DNA of 37,571 bases, from positions 1 through 37,571 of the forward strand of contig NZ_JARIDQ010000020.1 in assembly GCF_029256985.1 (NCBI RefSeq), read 5' to 3'. Both the position numbers and the translations under genes were made by a program. Source of the stretch: Otariodibacter sp. GTDB lineage: Bacteria; Pseudomonadota; Gammaproteobacteria; Enterobacterales; Pasteurellaceae. A model generated the notes under the pieces. It was not told the DNA's origin and did no database searches. It saw only the letters and a program-made list of their open reading frames with translations. Below, piece by piece: positions 1 to 11,047 of this stretch (position 1 is its first letter; the number at the start of each line of letters is the position of its first letter).

Positions 1-69
1 GATATGAATGCTAAATATCGTGAAACCTCAACAGGTGGGCTTGCGATTAAAATCGTACCTTGTGATTAA
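1..69 (+). CDS. sdaA: C-terminal fragment of L-serine ammonia-lyase (5' truncated by window edge)
   Basis: Frame 1 reads DMNAKYRETSTGGLAIKIVPCD*, resembling the C-terminus of SdaA-type L-serine dehydratases; only 22 codons visible. Confidence 0.6.
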   Translation, partial: DMNAKYRETSTGGLAIKIVPCD

Positions 70-162
70 TTATCCGAAAATTTTCAAAAAACACTGAATC
101 GATAGACAATTGAATGGCAACAAGGGATAATGTTGCCATTTTTTTATTATTAATGAATCCTT

Positions 163-1320
163 GTGAGACTAACTTTACCTCCGTTAAGCCTTTATATTCA
201 TATTCCTTGGTGCGTACAAAAATGCCCTTATTGCGATTTTAACTCGCACGCCCAAAAAGGCATTATTCCTGAATCTGACTATATACAACATCTTTTAAAG
301 GATTTACAGCAGGATCTAGCTTCACATAAAAAAGCTATCCAAGAGCGTAAATTGCATTCCATTTTCATTGGCGGAGGAACGCCAAGTTTATTTTCAGCAG
401 AAGGTATTGCCTATCTATTAGAGAATATTCAGCAATATATTGAGTTTGAAGAAAATATTGAAATTACCCTAGAAGCTAATCCGGGTACAGCGGAAGCAGA
501 ACGCTTTATTGGTTATGCACAAGGTGGAGTGAATCGTATTTCCATGGGAGTGCAAAGTTTTGAGCCAGAGAAACTGTTAAAATTAGGGAGAATACACGAT
601 AATAATGAAGCGGTACAAGCGGTCAGATTTGCTCAAAATGCTGCAAAAAATGGCCTAACCAGTTTTAATATTGATTTGATGCATGGTTTACCGAACCAAT
701 CTGTAAAACAAGCTTTGGCAGATTTAGAACGCGGAATTGAATTATCTCCACCTCATTTGTCGTGGTATCAATTGACAATCGAACCTAATACGATGTTCTA
801 TTATCGCCAACCTACATTGCCAGACGATGATGATTTATGGAATATATTTGAACAGGGTCATCAATTATTGATAAAAGCAGGTTATGAACAGTACGAGACC
901 TCAGCTTATGCTAAAAAAGGTTATCAATGTAGACATAATCTCAATTATTGGCGATTTGGGGATTATTTAGCGATTGGTTGTGGGGCTCACGGTAAAATTA
1001 GCTATCCAGATGGAAATATTTACCGATTTAGCAAAACAAAGCACCCTAGAGGTTATATGCGAGGTGAGTATTTGTATCAGCAAGATCTCGTTGAATTAGC
1101 CGATCGTCCTTTTGAATATTTTATGAATCGTTTTAGACTATTAGAAGCCGTACCAAAGCAACAATTTGAAGATTATACAGGGCTTAATGAACAAAGCGTT
1201 CGTACAACAATGGATTGGGCATTGTCTGAAAACTATATTACAGAAACATCCACCCATTGGCAGGTTACCCAGTATGGAAAGCTATTTTTAAACACATTAC
1301 TAGAGGGATTTTTAGACTAG
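163..1320 (+). CDS. hemW: Radical SAM family heme chaperone HemW
   Basis: GTG start; N-terminal YIHIPWCVQKCPYCDF radical-SAM CxxxCxxC motif in HemW context, FIGGGTPS, GVQSF motifs; full length 385 aa. Confidence 0.93.
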   Translation: MRLTLPPLSLYIHIPWCVQKCPYCDFNSHAQKGIIPESDYIQHLLKDLQQDLASHKKAIQERKLHSIFIGGGTPSLFSAEGIAYLLENIQQYIEFEENIEITLEANPGTAEAERFIGYAQGGVNRISMGVQSFEPEKLLKLGRIHDNNEAVQAVRFAQNAAKNGLTSFNIDLMHGLPNQSVKQALADLERGIELSPPHLSWYQLTIEPNTMFYYRQPTLPDDDDLWNIFEQGHQLLIKAGYEQYETSAYAKKGYQCRHNLNYWRFGDYLAIGCGAHGKISYPDGNIYRFSKTKHPRGYMRGEYLYQQDLVELADRPFEYFMNRFRLLEAVPKQQFEDYTGLNEQSVRTTMDWALSENYITETSTHWQVTQYGKLFLNTLLEGFLD

Positions 1321-1323
1321 GTT

Positions 1324-2070
1324 ATGGAATTAACAGATCAAGAAATGCTACGTTATAACCGTCAAATTATGCTAAAAAGCGTGGATTTTGAGGGGCAAGA
1401 AAAATTAAAAGATAGTCGAGTATTGATTATAGGGCTTGGCGGATTAGGATCCTCTGCCTCACAATACCTAGCAAGTAGTGGAGTAGGACATTTAACTTTA
1501 GTCGATTTTGATACGGTTTCTATATCTAATTTACAACGTCAAATATTATATACAGATGACATGGTAGGCCTATCTAAAGTAGAATCAGCCAAAAAACGAT
1601 TATCTAAATTAAACCCTTATATCGATATTCAAACAATCGATAAACAACTATCTGAGTCAGAGATGACTACACTTATTCCACAATATGATGTAGTCTTAGA
1701 TTGTACAGATAATGTTGAGATTCGAAATCATCTTAACCAAGTTTGCTTTTCAGTTAAAAAACCTCTTATTTCAGGTTCAGCTATTCGGTTTGAAGGACAA
1801 ATTTCAGTTTTTTGTTATCAAGAAAATGAGCCTTGTTATCAATGCTTGAGTCAATTATTTGGTGATAATGTTCTTAGTTGTGTAGAAGCTGGAGTTATTG
1901 CACCTATTGTTGGAATAATTGGTAGTTTACAGGCATTGGAAACTATCAAGGTTTTACTAAATATAGGGAAAACATTATCTGGTAAATTACTTGTTATAGA
2001 TGGTCTCTATTTTTCAGTGCAAGAAATGGCATTACCTAAACAGTCAAATTGTGCAATTTGCAGTAAATAA
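1324..2070 (+). CDS. moeB: HesA/MoeB/ThiF family adenylyltransferase (probably molybdopterin-synthase adenylyltransferase MoeB)
   Basis: RYNRQIML, GLGGLGSSASQYLASSGVGHLTLVDFD nucleotide-binding motif, NLQRQ, DCTDN, paired CxxC (CYQC / CAIC). Confidence 0.82.
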   Translation: MELTDQEMLRYNRQIMLKSVDFEGQEKLKDSRVLIIGLGGLGSSASQYLASSGVGHLTLVDFDTVSISNLQRQILYTDDMVGLSKVESAKKRLSKLNPYIDIQTIDKQLSESEMTTLIPQYDVVLDCTDNVEIRNHLNQVCFSVKKPLISGSAIRFEGQISVFCYQENEPCYQCLSQLFGDNVLSCVEAGVIAPIVGIIGSLQALETIKVLLNIGKTLSGKLLVIDGLYFSVQEMALPKQSNCAICSK

Positions 2071-2167
2071 ATTAAACAAAAATTCCTTATAAAATTAAAG
2101 AATTGCAAAGATTATTCCAAACCTTTGACGATAAATTGGATTTCACTTAAGATTCACATCGTTTTGT

Positions 2168-2243
2168 TCCTCTTTAGTTCAGTCGGTAGAACGGTGGACT
2201 GTTAATCCATATGTCGCTGGTTCAAGTCCAGCAAGAGGAGCCA
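2168..2243 (+). tRNA. tRNA-Asn (anticodon GTT)
   Basis: TCCTCTTTAGTTCAGTCGGTAGAACGGTGGACTGTTAATCCATATGTCGCTGGTTCAAGTCCAGCAAGAGGAGCCA; cloverleaf, encoded CCA. Confidence 0.97.
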
Positions 2244-2336
2244 CTTTATTTCCTCCTTTTACTTTTGATCTTGTTTTATTTGTCTCCTTTGATAAGACAT
2301 TAATTCATACCTCCAGAATTAGATCAAAAGATTTGC

Positions 2337-3271
<935 letters not shown>

Positions 3272-3314
3272 TTACTTTATTATGATTTTTATGTATTTGC
3301 ATATTTAATATTAT

Positions 3315-3346
3315 AGACATCTAAACATCTAAATGTTTGGATGTCT
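3315..3346. promoter_or_regulatory. Four tandem MetJ-type met boxes upstream of metF
   Basis: AGACATCT-AAACATCT-AAATGTTT-GGATGTCT, contiguous 8-mers matching the AGACGTCT consensus; overall near-palindrome. Confidence 0.88.
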
Positions 3347-3562
3347 ATAATTTATTTTAATGTTTTTTTTATGTCAATAGGGTAATTTGTATTAGATCAA
3401 AAAATTTAATTCATAATTAAGTAAGAGTTACTTGATTAAACTCTAAAAATAATGTAAAAAATTTGTAAAATTATTGGTAATATACAAATAATTAATTTTA
3501 GGTAAATTGCATGATGTATCGCGAATTTGTCCATTTTATTTTTAACTCTGAGGAGGCATCTA

Positions 3563-4813
3563 ATGCAACAAAAAGTCAAAAAATCTATTTTAGGTCAAGC
3601 TATTATATTAAATAATGATGGGTCATTACTTGTTCCTAATAATCCTATTATTCCTTTTATTGAAGGAGATGGTATTGGGGTTGATGTTACTCCAGCAATG
3701 AGAAATGTAATTGATGCCGCAGTTAAAAAAGCTTACAAAGATGAACGTAAAATAGAGTGGCTTGAAATCTACGCAGGGGGAAAGGCAAATCAGCTTTATG
3801 GTGAAAATACATGGTTACCAGAAGAGACACTCTCATTAATTAAGGAATATCATATTGCAATTAAAGGACCATTAATGACACCAGTGGGCGGTGGTATTCG
3901 TTCTCTAAATGTCGCAATGCGTCAAGGATTAGATTTATACAATTGCTTACGTCCTATTCGATATTATGAAGGTGCACCAAGCCCAGTAAAACATCCTGAA
4001 TTAGTGGATATGGTTATTTTCCGTGAAAATTCAGAAGATATTTATGCGGGTGTAGAATGGGTGGCGGGTTCTGCGGAAGCAGATAAAGTGATTGATTTTT
4101 TACAAAAAGAAATGGGTGTGACGAAAATTCGTTTTACCAAAGATTGTGGTATTGGTATTAAACCAGTATCTAAACAAGGTACACAACGTTTAGTTAGAGC
4201 TGCATTACAATATGTGATTGATAATGATCGTGATTCTTTAACTTTAGTACATAAAGGTAATATCATGAAATTTACCGAGGGGGCATTTAAAGAATGGGGT
4301 TACCAAGTTGCCAAAGAATTTGGTGCAAAGCCTATCAACGAAGGCCCTTGGCATAAGCTAATTAATCCAAAAACAGGTAAAGAAATTATTATTAAAGACA
4401 GCATTGCAGATGCATTTTTACAAGAGATCTTATTACACCCAACAAATTACGATGTGGTTGCTACCCTTAATTTAAATGGTGATTACATTTCTGATGCACT
4501 AGCTGCTCAAGTCGGAGGGATTGGTATTTCCCCAGGAGCAAATATAGGTGCTGAAGCAGCAATTTTTGAAGCAACTCACGGAACCGCACCTAATATTGCT
4601 GGACAAAACAAAGCTAATCCAGGTTCAATTATTTTGAGTGGTGAAATGATGTTACGTCATTTAGGGTGGCTAGAAGCAGCTGATTTAGTTGTTAATGCCG
4701 TGTCAAAGACTATTGCGAATAAAACAGTAACCTTTGATTTTGCTGAAACTTTAGAAGGTGCACAATTAAGATCAACTTCTGAATTTGCACAGGATATTAT
4801 CAATAATATGTAA
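3563..4813 (+). CDS. icd: NADP-dependent isocitrate dehydrogenase
   Basis: [58 protein letters not shown] at 3551 supports the internal ATG at 3563 rather than the longer ORF start at 3527. Confidence 0.97.
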   Translation: MQQKVKKSILGQAIILNNDGSLLVPNNPIIPFIEGDGIGVDVTPAMRNVIDAAVKKAYKDERKIEWLEIYAGGKANQLYGENTWLPEETLSLIKEYHIAIKGPLMTPVGGGIRSLNVAMRQGLDLYNCLRPIRYYEGAPSPVKHPELVDMVIFRENSEDIYAGVEWVAGSAEADKVIDFLQKEMGVTKIRFTKDCGIGIKPVSKQGTQRLVRAALQYVIDNDRDSLTLVHKGNIMKFTEGAFKEWGYQVAKEFGAKPINEGPWHKLINPKTGKEIIIKDSIADAFLQEILLHPTNYDVVATLNLNGDYISDALAAQVGGIGISPGANIGAEAAIFEATHGTAPNIAGQNKANPGSIILSGEMMLRHLGWLEAADLVVNAVSKTIANKTVTFDFAETLEGAQLRSTSEFAQDIINNM

Positions 4814-4846
4814 CAAATATTTTTGATTGATTAATATTGGAATGGA

Positions 4847-4876
4847 AGCCATCTTTGTATAAAAGATGGCTTTTTG
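4847..4876 (+). terminator. Rho-independent terminator after icd
   Basis: AGCCATCTTTTGTAT-type hairpin: AGCCATCTT..AAGATGGCT followed by TTTTTG. Confidence 0.75.
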
Positions 4877-4904
4877 TTAACAAAAACTGTGATATTGTTA
4901 ACAA
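4874..4904. promoter_or_regulatory. Two copies of palindrome TTGTTAACAA upstream of acnB (candidate operator)
   Basis: TTGTTAACAA at 4874-4883 and 4895-4904, 21 bp start to start. Confidence 0.5.
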
Positions 4905-5009
4905 ATTGTAAAATATTATGTATTTTGTTTTTGTCTAATTTTATTTCCTAAGCTATTATGATGACTATATTATAGTTGTATCTATTTTATTTCTTGAGTG
5001 GAGTTTTTT

Positions 5010-7616
5010 ATGGCTTTTTTAGATGATTATCGTAAACATGTTGAAGAACGTGCAGAGCAAGGAGTGGTTCCATTGCCATTAAATGCAGAGCAAACATCTC
5101 AACTAATTGAATTGTTAAAAAATCCAGTATCTGGTGAGAAAGATTTTCTTTTAGAGTTATTTGAAACTCGAGTTCCTGCTGGTGTGGATGAGGCTGCTTA
5201 TATAAAGGCTGCATTTCTTGCTGCAATTGTTTCAAATCAAGCTACATCACCTTTTATATCTAAATCTCATGCGATCAAATTATTAGGGACAATGCAAGGT
5301 GGATACAACATAGAACCACTTTTAAATGCATTGGAAGATAAAGAACTTGCTCCGCTTGCAGTAGATGCACTATCAAAAACACTGCTTATATTTGATCATT
5401 TCCATGATGTTGTAGAAAAATCAAAAGCAGGAAATCAGTTTGCTAAAGAAATTTTAACATCATGGGCTAATGCAGAATGGTTTTTATCTCGCCCTAAATT
5501 AGAAGAAAAAATAACATTAACTGTTTTTAAAGTAACAGGCGAAACAAATACGGATGACTTGTCTCCTGCGCAGGATGCTTGGTCTCGACCAGATATCCCT
5601 TTACATGCGTTAGCTATGTTGAAAAATGAACGAGAAGGGATTATTCCTGATGAACCAGGTGTTGTTGGACCAATGAAACAAATTGAACAATTAAAAGAAA
5701 AAGGGTTCCCTCTTGTTTATGTTGGAGATGTTGTGGGCACAGGTTCATCACGTAAATCAGCAACAAACTCAGTTCTTTGGTTAATGGGTGATGATATTCC
5801 ATATATTCCTAACAAAAGATCTGGTGGCTTTGTATTAGGCGGTAAGATCGCACCAATCTTTTTCAATACAATGGAAGATGCAGGTTCATTACCGATTGAG
5901 GTTGATGTTGATAAATTAAATATGGGGGATATTATTGATTTATATCCTTATGCGGGCAAAGTTTGCAAACATGATTCTGATGAAGTGTTAGCTGAATTCA
6001 AATTAAAAACAAAGGTTTTGCTTGATGAGGTAAGAGCAGGGGGAAGAATTCCTCTTATAATTGGTCGAGGATTAACTCATAAAGCAAGGGTAGAACTAGG
6101 CTTACCTGAAAGCGATGTATTTGTGAAGCCTCAAGTATCTATTGATACTGGCAAAGGCTATACTTTAGCACAAAAAATAGTTGGTCGTGCTTGTGGTGTT
6201 GAAGGCATTCGTGCTGGGCAGTATTGTGAACCAATAATGACAAGTGTAGGTTCACAAGACACTACAGGGCCAATGACAAGAGATGAACTTAAAGACTTAG
6301 CTTGTTTAGGATTCTCATCAGATCTTGTTATGCAATCATTTTGTCATACAGCGGCTTATCCAAAACCAATTGATGTTGTGACGCACCATACACTTCCTGA
6401 TTTTATTATGAATCGTGGAGGTATTTCTTTACGCCCAGGAGATGGTGTTATCCATTCTTGGTTAAACCGAATGTTATTACCAGATACAGTTGGTACAGGC
6501 GGTGATTCTCATACTCGTTTCCCGATTGGTATTTCCTTCCCGGCAGGTTCAGGACTTGTAGCTTTCGCTGCCGCAACAGGCGTTATGCCTCTTGATATGC
6601 CTGAGTCAGTATTAGTACGTTTTAAAGGTGAGATGCAACCGGGTATTACTTTACGTGATTTAGTTCATGCAATTCCTTACTATGCAATTCAAGAAGGGTT
6701 ATTAACTGTTGAGAAATCAGGTAAGAAGAATGTTTTCTCAGGCCGTATTTTAGAAATTGAAGGTTTAGAACACCTTAAAGTTGAACAAGCATTTGAGCTT
6801 TCTGATGCTTCTGCAGAACGTTCAGCAGCGGCTTGTACGATCAAATTAGATAAAGAGCCAATTATTGAATATTTAAATTCGAATATTGTGTTGTTGAAAT
6901 GGATGATTGCTGAAGGATATGGTGATGCCAGAACCCTAGAACGTCGCATTAAAGCAATGGAAGAATGGGTAGCTAATCCAGAATTAATGGAAGCAGATAA
7001 AGATGCGGAATACGCAGCTATTATAGAAATCGATTTAAATGATATTAAAGAGCCAATCGTTTGTGCGCCAAATGACCCTGATGATGCAAGAAAACTATCT
7101 GATGTTCAAGGAGATAAAGTTGATGAGGTATTTATTGGATCTTGCATGACAAATATCGGACATTTCCGTGCGGCAGGTAAATTATTACAAAAAAATCAAG
7201 ATATTATCCCAACTCGACTATGGATTGTTCCACCAACAAAAATGGATGCATCATTATTAGTTGAAGAAGGATACTACAATATTTATGGAAAAAATGGAGC
7301 TAGGGTAGAAATTCCTGGATGTTCTTTATGTATGGGTAACCAAGCTAGAGTTGCTGATGGTGCAACTGTTGTTTCTACATCGACTCGGAATTTTCCAAAT
7401 CGTATGGGTAAAGGCGCATTTGTTTATCTTGCTTCAGCAGAATTAGCATCAGTCTGTGCGATATTAGGTAAATTACCAACACCAGAAGAGTATTTAGAAT
7501 TTGCTGTGAAAGGTTTAGGTGATGATAAAGATGATACTTATCGCTATATGAATTTTAATGAAATCAATAGCTATGTCAAAAAAGCAGATGAAGTAATTTT
7601 TCAAACGGCTGCGTAA
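5010..7616 (+). CDS. acnB: Bifunctional aconitate hydratase 2 / 2-methylisocitrate dehydratase
   Basis: [25 protein letters not shown]-terminus, [58 protein letters not shown] at 5010 preferred over GTG at 4998. Confidence 0.97.
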   Translation: MAFLDDYRKHVEERAEQGVVPLPLNAEQTSQLIELLKNPVSGEKDFLLELFETRVPAGVDEAAYIKAAFLAAIVSNQATSPFISKSHAIKLLGTMQGGYNIEPLLNALEDKELAPLAVDALSKTLLIFDHFHDVVEKSKAGNQFAKEILTSWANAEWFLSRPKLEEKITLTVFKVTGETNTDDLSPAQDAWSRPDIPLHALAMLKNEREGIIPDEPGVVGPMKQIEQLKEKGFPLVYVGDVVGTGSSRKSATNSVLWLMGDDIPYIPNKRSGGFVLGGKIAPIFFNTMEDAGSLPIEVDVDKLNMGDIIDLYPYAGKVCKHDSDEVLAEFKLKTKVLLDEVRAGGRIPLIIGRGLTHKARVELGLPESDVFVKPQVSIDTGKGYTLAQKIVGRACGVEGIRAGQYCEPIMTSVGSQDTTGPMTRDELKDLACLGFSSDLVMQSFCHTAAYPKPIDVVTHHTLPDFIMNRGGISLRPGDGVIHSWLNRMLLPDTVGTGGDSHTRFPIGISFPAGSGLVAFAAATGVMPLDMPESVLVRFKGEMQPGITLRDLVHAIPYYAIQEGLLTVEKSGKKNVFSGRILEIEGLEHLKVEQAFELSDASAERSAAACTIKLDKEPIIEYLNSNIVLLKWMIAEGYGDARTLERRIKAMEEWVANPELMEADKDAEYAAIIEIDLNDIKEPIVCAPNDPDDARKLSDVQGDKVDEVFIGSCMTNIGHFRAAGKLLQKNQDIIPTRLWIVPPTKMDASLLVEEGYYNIYGKNGARVEIPGCSLCMGNQARVADGATVVSTSTRNFPNRMGKGAFVYLASAELASVCAILGKLPTPEEYLEFAVKGLGDDKDDTYRYMNFNEINSYVKKADEVIFQTAA

Positions 7617-7671
7617 GAAAATGTATCTATAATATTATTTACTAAAAAACTATAACTACAAGGGGATTGAT

Positions 7672-8961
7672 ATGCCAAAACTACATCCGACATTAAGAGC
7701 TGAACTACATTTAAGTGATGGTCGCACATTTGAATTGCCTGTATATCAAAGTAATTTAGGCTATGATGCTATCGGTGTTGAATCTTTGCAAAAAGAAAAA
7801 TTGTTCACTTATGATCAAGGTCTTACATCAACAGCATTATGTGAATCTAGTATTACTTATATTGATGGTAATGAAGGTGTTTTATTACATAGGGGTTATC
7901 CAATTGATGAGTTAGCTATGCAAAAAAGCTATCTTGATGTTTGTTACTTATTATTAAAAGGAGAGTTACCAACTCCAGAGCAGTTAGAATTATTCAAAAA
8001 GTCAATTACATCTCATTACATGGTTAATGAGCAATTTACTCGTTTATTCCAAGGATTCCGTCGAGACTCGCACCCAATGGCAATTATGTGTGCAGCAAGT
8101 AGTGCTTTGGCTGCTTTTTATCATGATATGCTAGATGATACAGAAGAATCTCGTGATACAACTGCTATTCGTTTATTAGCAAAAATGCCGACATTAGCAG
8201 CTATGTGCTATAAATACAATATTGGTAGACCGTTCATGTATCCACAGAATAATCTATCATATGCTGGGAATTTTTTATATATGATGTTTGCAACACCTTG
8301 TGAACCATATGAAGTGAATCCAGTTCTTGAAAAAGCGATGGATCGCATTTTTACATTACATGCAGACCATGAGCAAAATGCATCAACATCATCGGTTAGA
8401 AGTGTTGCATCATCTGGACCAAACCCATTTGCTTGTATTGCTGCGGGTATCGCATCCCTCTGGGGACCAGCTCATGGTGGAGCAAATGAGGCTTGTATTA
8501 AAATTCTTGAAGAAATTGGTACAGTTGATCGTATTCCTGAATATATTGCTAGAGCTAAAGATAAGAATGATCCATTCCGCTTAATGGGATTTGGTCACCG
8601 AGTTTATAAAAACTACGATCCTAGAGCTAAAGTAATGAGAGAAACTTGTCATGAGGTATTAGGTGAACTTGGTATAAATACGCCATTACTTGAAGTAGCA
8701 ATGGAATTAGAACGTATAGCATTAAGTGATTCGTACTTTATTGAAAGAAAGCTTTATCCAAATGTAGATTTTTATTCAGGTATTATTTTACAAGCTATTG
8801 GTATTCCAACTTCTATGTTTACAGTTATCTTCGCACTTGCTAGAACTGTTGGGTGGATTGCAAATTGGAAAGAAATGCATCATGTGACAGATAACTTAAA
8901 AATAGTACGACCTCGTCAAATTTATACTGGATATAAAGAACGCCATATAGAAAAAGTTTAA
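7672..8961 (+). CDS. gltA: Type II (hexameric-like) citrate synthase
   Basis: [77 protein letters not shown]. Confidence 0.97.
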   Translation: MPKLHPTLRAELHLSDGRTFELPVYQSNLGYDAIGVESLQKEKLFTYDQGLTSTALCESSITYIDGNEGVLLHRGYPIDELAMQKSYLDVCYLLLKGELPTPEQLELFKKSITSHYMVNEQFTRLFQGFRRDSHPMAIMCAASSALAAFYHDMLDDTEESRDTTAIRLLAKMPTLAAMCYKYNIGRPFMYPQNNLSYAGNFLYMMFATPCEPYEVNPVLEKAMDRIFTLHADHEQNASTSSVRSVASSGPNPFACIAAGIASLWGPAHGGANEACIKILEEIGTVDRIPEYIARAKDKNDPFRLMGFGHRVYKNYDPRAKVMRETCHEVLGELGINTPLLEVAMELERIALSDSYFIERKLYPNVDFYSGIILQAIGIPTSMFTVIFALARTVGWIANWKEMHHVTDNLKIVRPRQIYTGYKERHIEKV

Positions 8962-8985
8962 CGTTATCGTATTGTAGGTTAATAA

Positions 8986-9013
8986 AAAGGGAGATTAATG
9001 AATATCTCCCTTT
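8986..9013 (+). terminator. Rho-independent terminator after gltA
   Basis: AAAGGGAGAT-TAATGAAT-ATCTCCCTTT hairpin. Confidence 0.75.
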
Positions 9014-9065
9014 GATAAGAACAATTTATTAGGAGTGTAATGGACAAAATTTGGGATAGGGTCTA

Positions 9066-9743
9066 TTAGCGACCTAGCTTCTTTGGTCGTGTATAAGAAT
9101 TTTTATTTTCATCTATGGCTTGCTTTTGCTCTTGTTTGATTGTTAGGTTCTGTTCTACCGCATATTCTCCTAGTGATATGGCACTAATTTTTCCTTCATT
9201 TTCTACTATTACTATACAGTTAGATATATTTTCTAATCCAAAACTACCGCTACTATTATCACCTTCGGATGAAGAACTTTTTTTATTAGCATATATAGAT
9301 CTTACATATTTATCAAAGTTAGAATATTTTGTGCCGTAATTTTGTACATAATTATTAAACTTATTTTTATCTGATAGAATTTCTTTTTTAGAATAATTTC
9401 CATCTAATCCATCCCAGTAAGGAACAATCGCTATGTCTAATTGATTATTATTATTTTCTCCATAGATAAAAATATGATAATCAGTACTAGGATAGTTACT
9501 ATTTAATTCTTGTTTTATCTTATCCATGTTAGAGTATTTTTTTATTTCATCTTTAAAATCACTCGCTATTCTTTTAAATTCAATTAATAAAAATTTATTT
9601 TTTTCAGAAAAAATAGTATCACCCATTTTCTCTGGATCACCATCAAGCGGTAAAAACATACTGCTACTTGTACAATTACGAACAAATTTATACTCTACAG
9701 TTTTTTCCCACCATTTTATGTCAGCGTTAGTAATATTTGTCAT
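9066..9743 (-). CDS. Protein of unknown function with PD-(D/E)XK nuclease-like signature
   Basis: 225-aa ORF, GGAGAAAAAT RBS before ATG; WWEKTVEYKF helix, then GDPEKMGDTIFSEKNKFLLIEFKR (acidic residue followed by ExK after a beta-strand); lies next to an integrase. Confidence 0.75.
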   Translation of the reverse strand: MTNITNADIKWWEKTVEYKFVRNCTSSSMFLPLDGDPEKMGDTIFSEKNKFLLIEFKRIASDFKDEIKKYSNMDKIKQELNSNYPSTDYHIFIYGENNNNQLDIAIVPYWDGLDGNYSKKEILSDKNKFNNYVQNYGTKYSNFDKYVRSIYANKKSSSSEGDNSSGSFGLENISNCIVIVENEGKISAISLGEYAVEQNLTIKQEQKQAIDENKNSYTRPKKLGR

Positions 9744-9827
9744 ATTTTTCTCCTTAGTTGTATAGAATTAACTTATTGTATAAATAAAAATCATAGTAAC
9801 TATTTGTATTCAAAAAATAAATAGTGT

Positions 9828-10832
9828 CTATATCAAATTCACCACTTCCTTCATATCTGGGGCATAGTAGGTGTTCAATAAAATCTTAATTTCTCTATGT
9901 CCTGATATTTTAGCCAGTGTCATTACATCTACTTTTTTAGACAAACGGCTTAATGCTTCTCGCCTTGTATCGTGAAAATGTAGGTCCGCATTATCTAAAT
10001 CTGCCAGTTTTTTGAGTTTTCTGAAGGTGGCATCCAATGAGGCGGATTTCAATTGAAAGATCAAATCTGTTTCATCTTTAAGTGGTTTCAAATGCTCGAC
10101 AATTTTCAAAGCATCCATTGATAACGGAATATCACGAGGATAGCCATTTTTAGACATTGGGATATGTAAAATCGCTCTGCCATTGGGTAGATAGGTCAGA
10201 TTTTCCCATTTCGCATTACAGATTTCGCCCGCACGCATTGCTGTTTCAATCGCAAATAACATTGCAGCCCCTGTTCTGCTTTCGACAGTTGTAGAAGGGT
10301 AGTCAAAGCTAAATCTTGATACAAATACTAATTTTTCAATCTCATCATCAGAATATCGGCGGGTTCTTTCCTTCGGTGGTTTTGGACGTCTCACACCTTT
10401 GAGGTGATTTATTTTTAAGTATCGCCATTCTTCAACAGCAACCCGCATTAGATGAGCAAGGGTATTCCATTCTCTCAATAAAGTAGCAACGCTCACTTTT
10501 TCTAATCGTTGATCTCGCCAGTTTATGAAATCCTCTTCTGTTAAATCTTTGATATAAATTTTACCAATAGGCATTTTACAAAGACGAGTTAGCCTAAGTG
10601 TTTCGGGTCGTTTACCTTTTTTATGTACCGTATATTCTTTGATATATTTATCAACCAGTTCAGCAAAAGTAATATGTGGAATATCAGAATATTGTCCAGC
10701 ATTGATCTCACTTTCAATTTGAATGGCCCAATTCTGTGCCTCGGCTTTTGTTCTAAAACTACAAGATTTATAAATGCCTTTTTTTCTTATCTGAACTCGC
10801 CAGCCATTCTTAGATTTTATAAATGTAGCCAT
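9828..10832 (-). CDS. Tyrosine-type site-specific recombinase / integrase
   Basis: Catalytic pattern ETAMRAGEICNAKW (R), HFHDTRREALSRL (HxxR), GHREIKILLNTYY (H..Y); N-terminal AP2-like SAM-like arm domain; start taken at MATFIKSKNGW (10832) rather than 10859. Confidence 0.93.
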   Translation of the reverse strand: MATFIKSKNGWRVQIRKKGIYKSCSFRTKAEAQNWAIQIESEINAGQYSDIPHITFAELVDKYIKEYTVHKKGKRPETLRLTRLCKMPIGKIYIKDLTEEDFINWRDQRLEKVSVATLLREWNTLAHLMRVAVEEWRYLKINHLKGVRRPKPPKERTRRYSDDEIEKLVFVSRFSFDYPSTTVESRTGAAMLFAIETAMRAGEICNAKWENLTYLPNGRAILHIPMSKNGYPRDIPLSMDALKIVEHLKPLKDETDLIFQLKSASLDATFRKLKKLADLDNADLHFHDTRREALSRLSKKVDVMTLAKISGHREIKILLNTYYAPDMKEVVNLI

Positions 10833-11001
10833 ATTATTCCCCTGTGCAATTTTGTGCAATGATTTTTGTTTTATGATCTTTTCATAGCTTTTTTAAACTT
10901 AAAATACTGTGTAAATATACAGTTATTTTACTATATTTTCAAGGGTGATTTGGGGTAGGTAATAGGCTAACTTATTGTTTTTATTATATTAAGACAATAA
11001 A

Positions 11002-11029
11002 AAAAGCCTTTCAAAAATGAAAGGCTTTT
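11002..11029 (-). terminator. Rho-independent terminator downstream of tRNA-Leu
   Basis: AAAAGCCTTTC-AAAAAT-GAAAGGCTTTT hairpin, T-rich on the minus strand. Confidence 0.75.
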
Positions 11030-11047
11030 CTATGAATATTTGGCTAA

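Noticed and set aside
6689-6949. 86-aa ORF antisense to acnB
   Set aside because: Shadow ORF of a conserved enzyme; no supporting start context.
8962-9065. Search for a tRNA-Leu 3'-end duplicate (attR)
   Set aside because: No matching segment of the tRNA 3' end was found, so a classical tRNA-type att pair is not claimed.
9115-9339. 74-aa plus-strand ORF (MACFCSCLIVRF...)
   Set aside because: Antisense to the same CDS, no family resemblance.
9526-9765. 79-aa plus-strand ORF in the accessory region (MLEYFFISSLKS...)
   Set aside because: Antisense to the 225-aa CDS, which has a better RBS and more protein-like composition; hydrophobicity comes from AT-rich antisense sequence.
10623-10862. 79-aa plus-strand ORF opposite the integrase
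   Set aside because: Fully antisense to a clear integrase reading frame.
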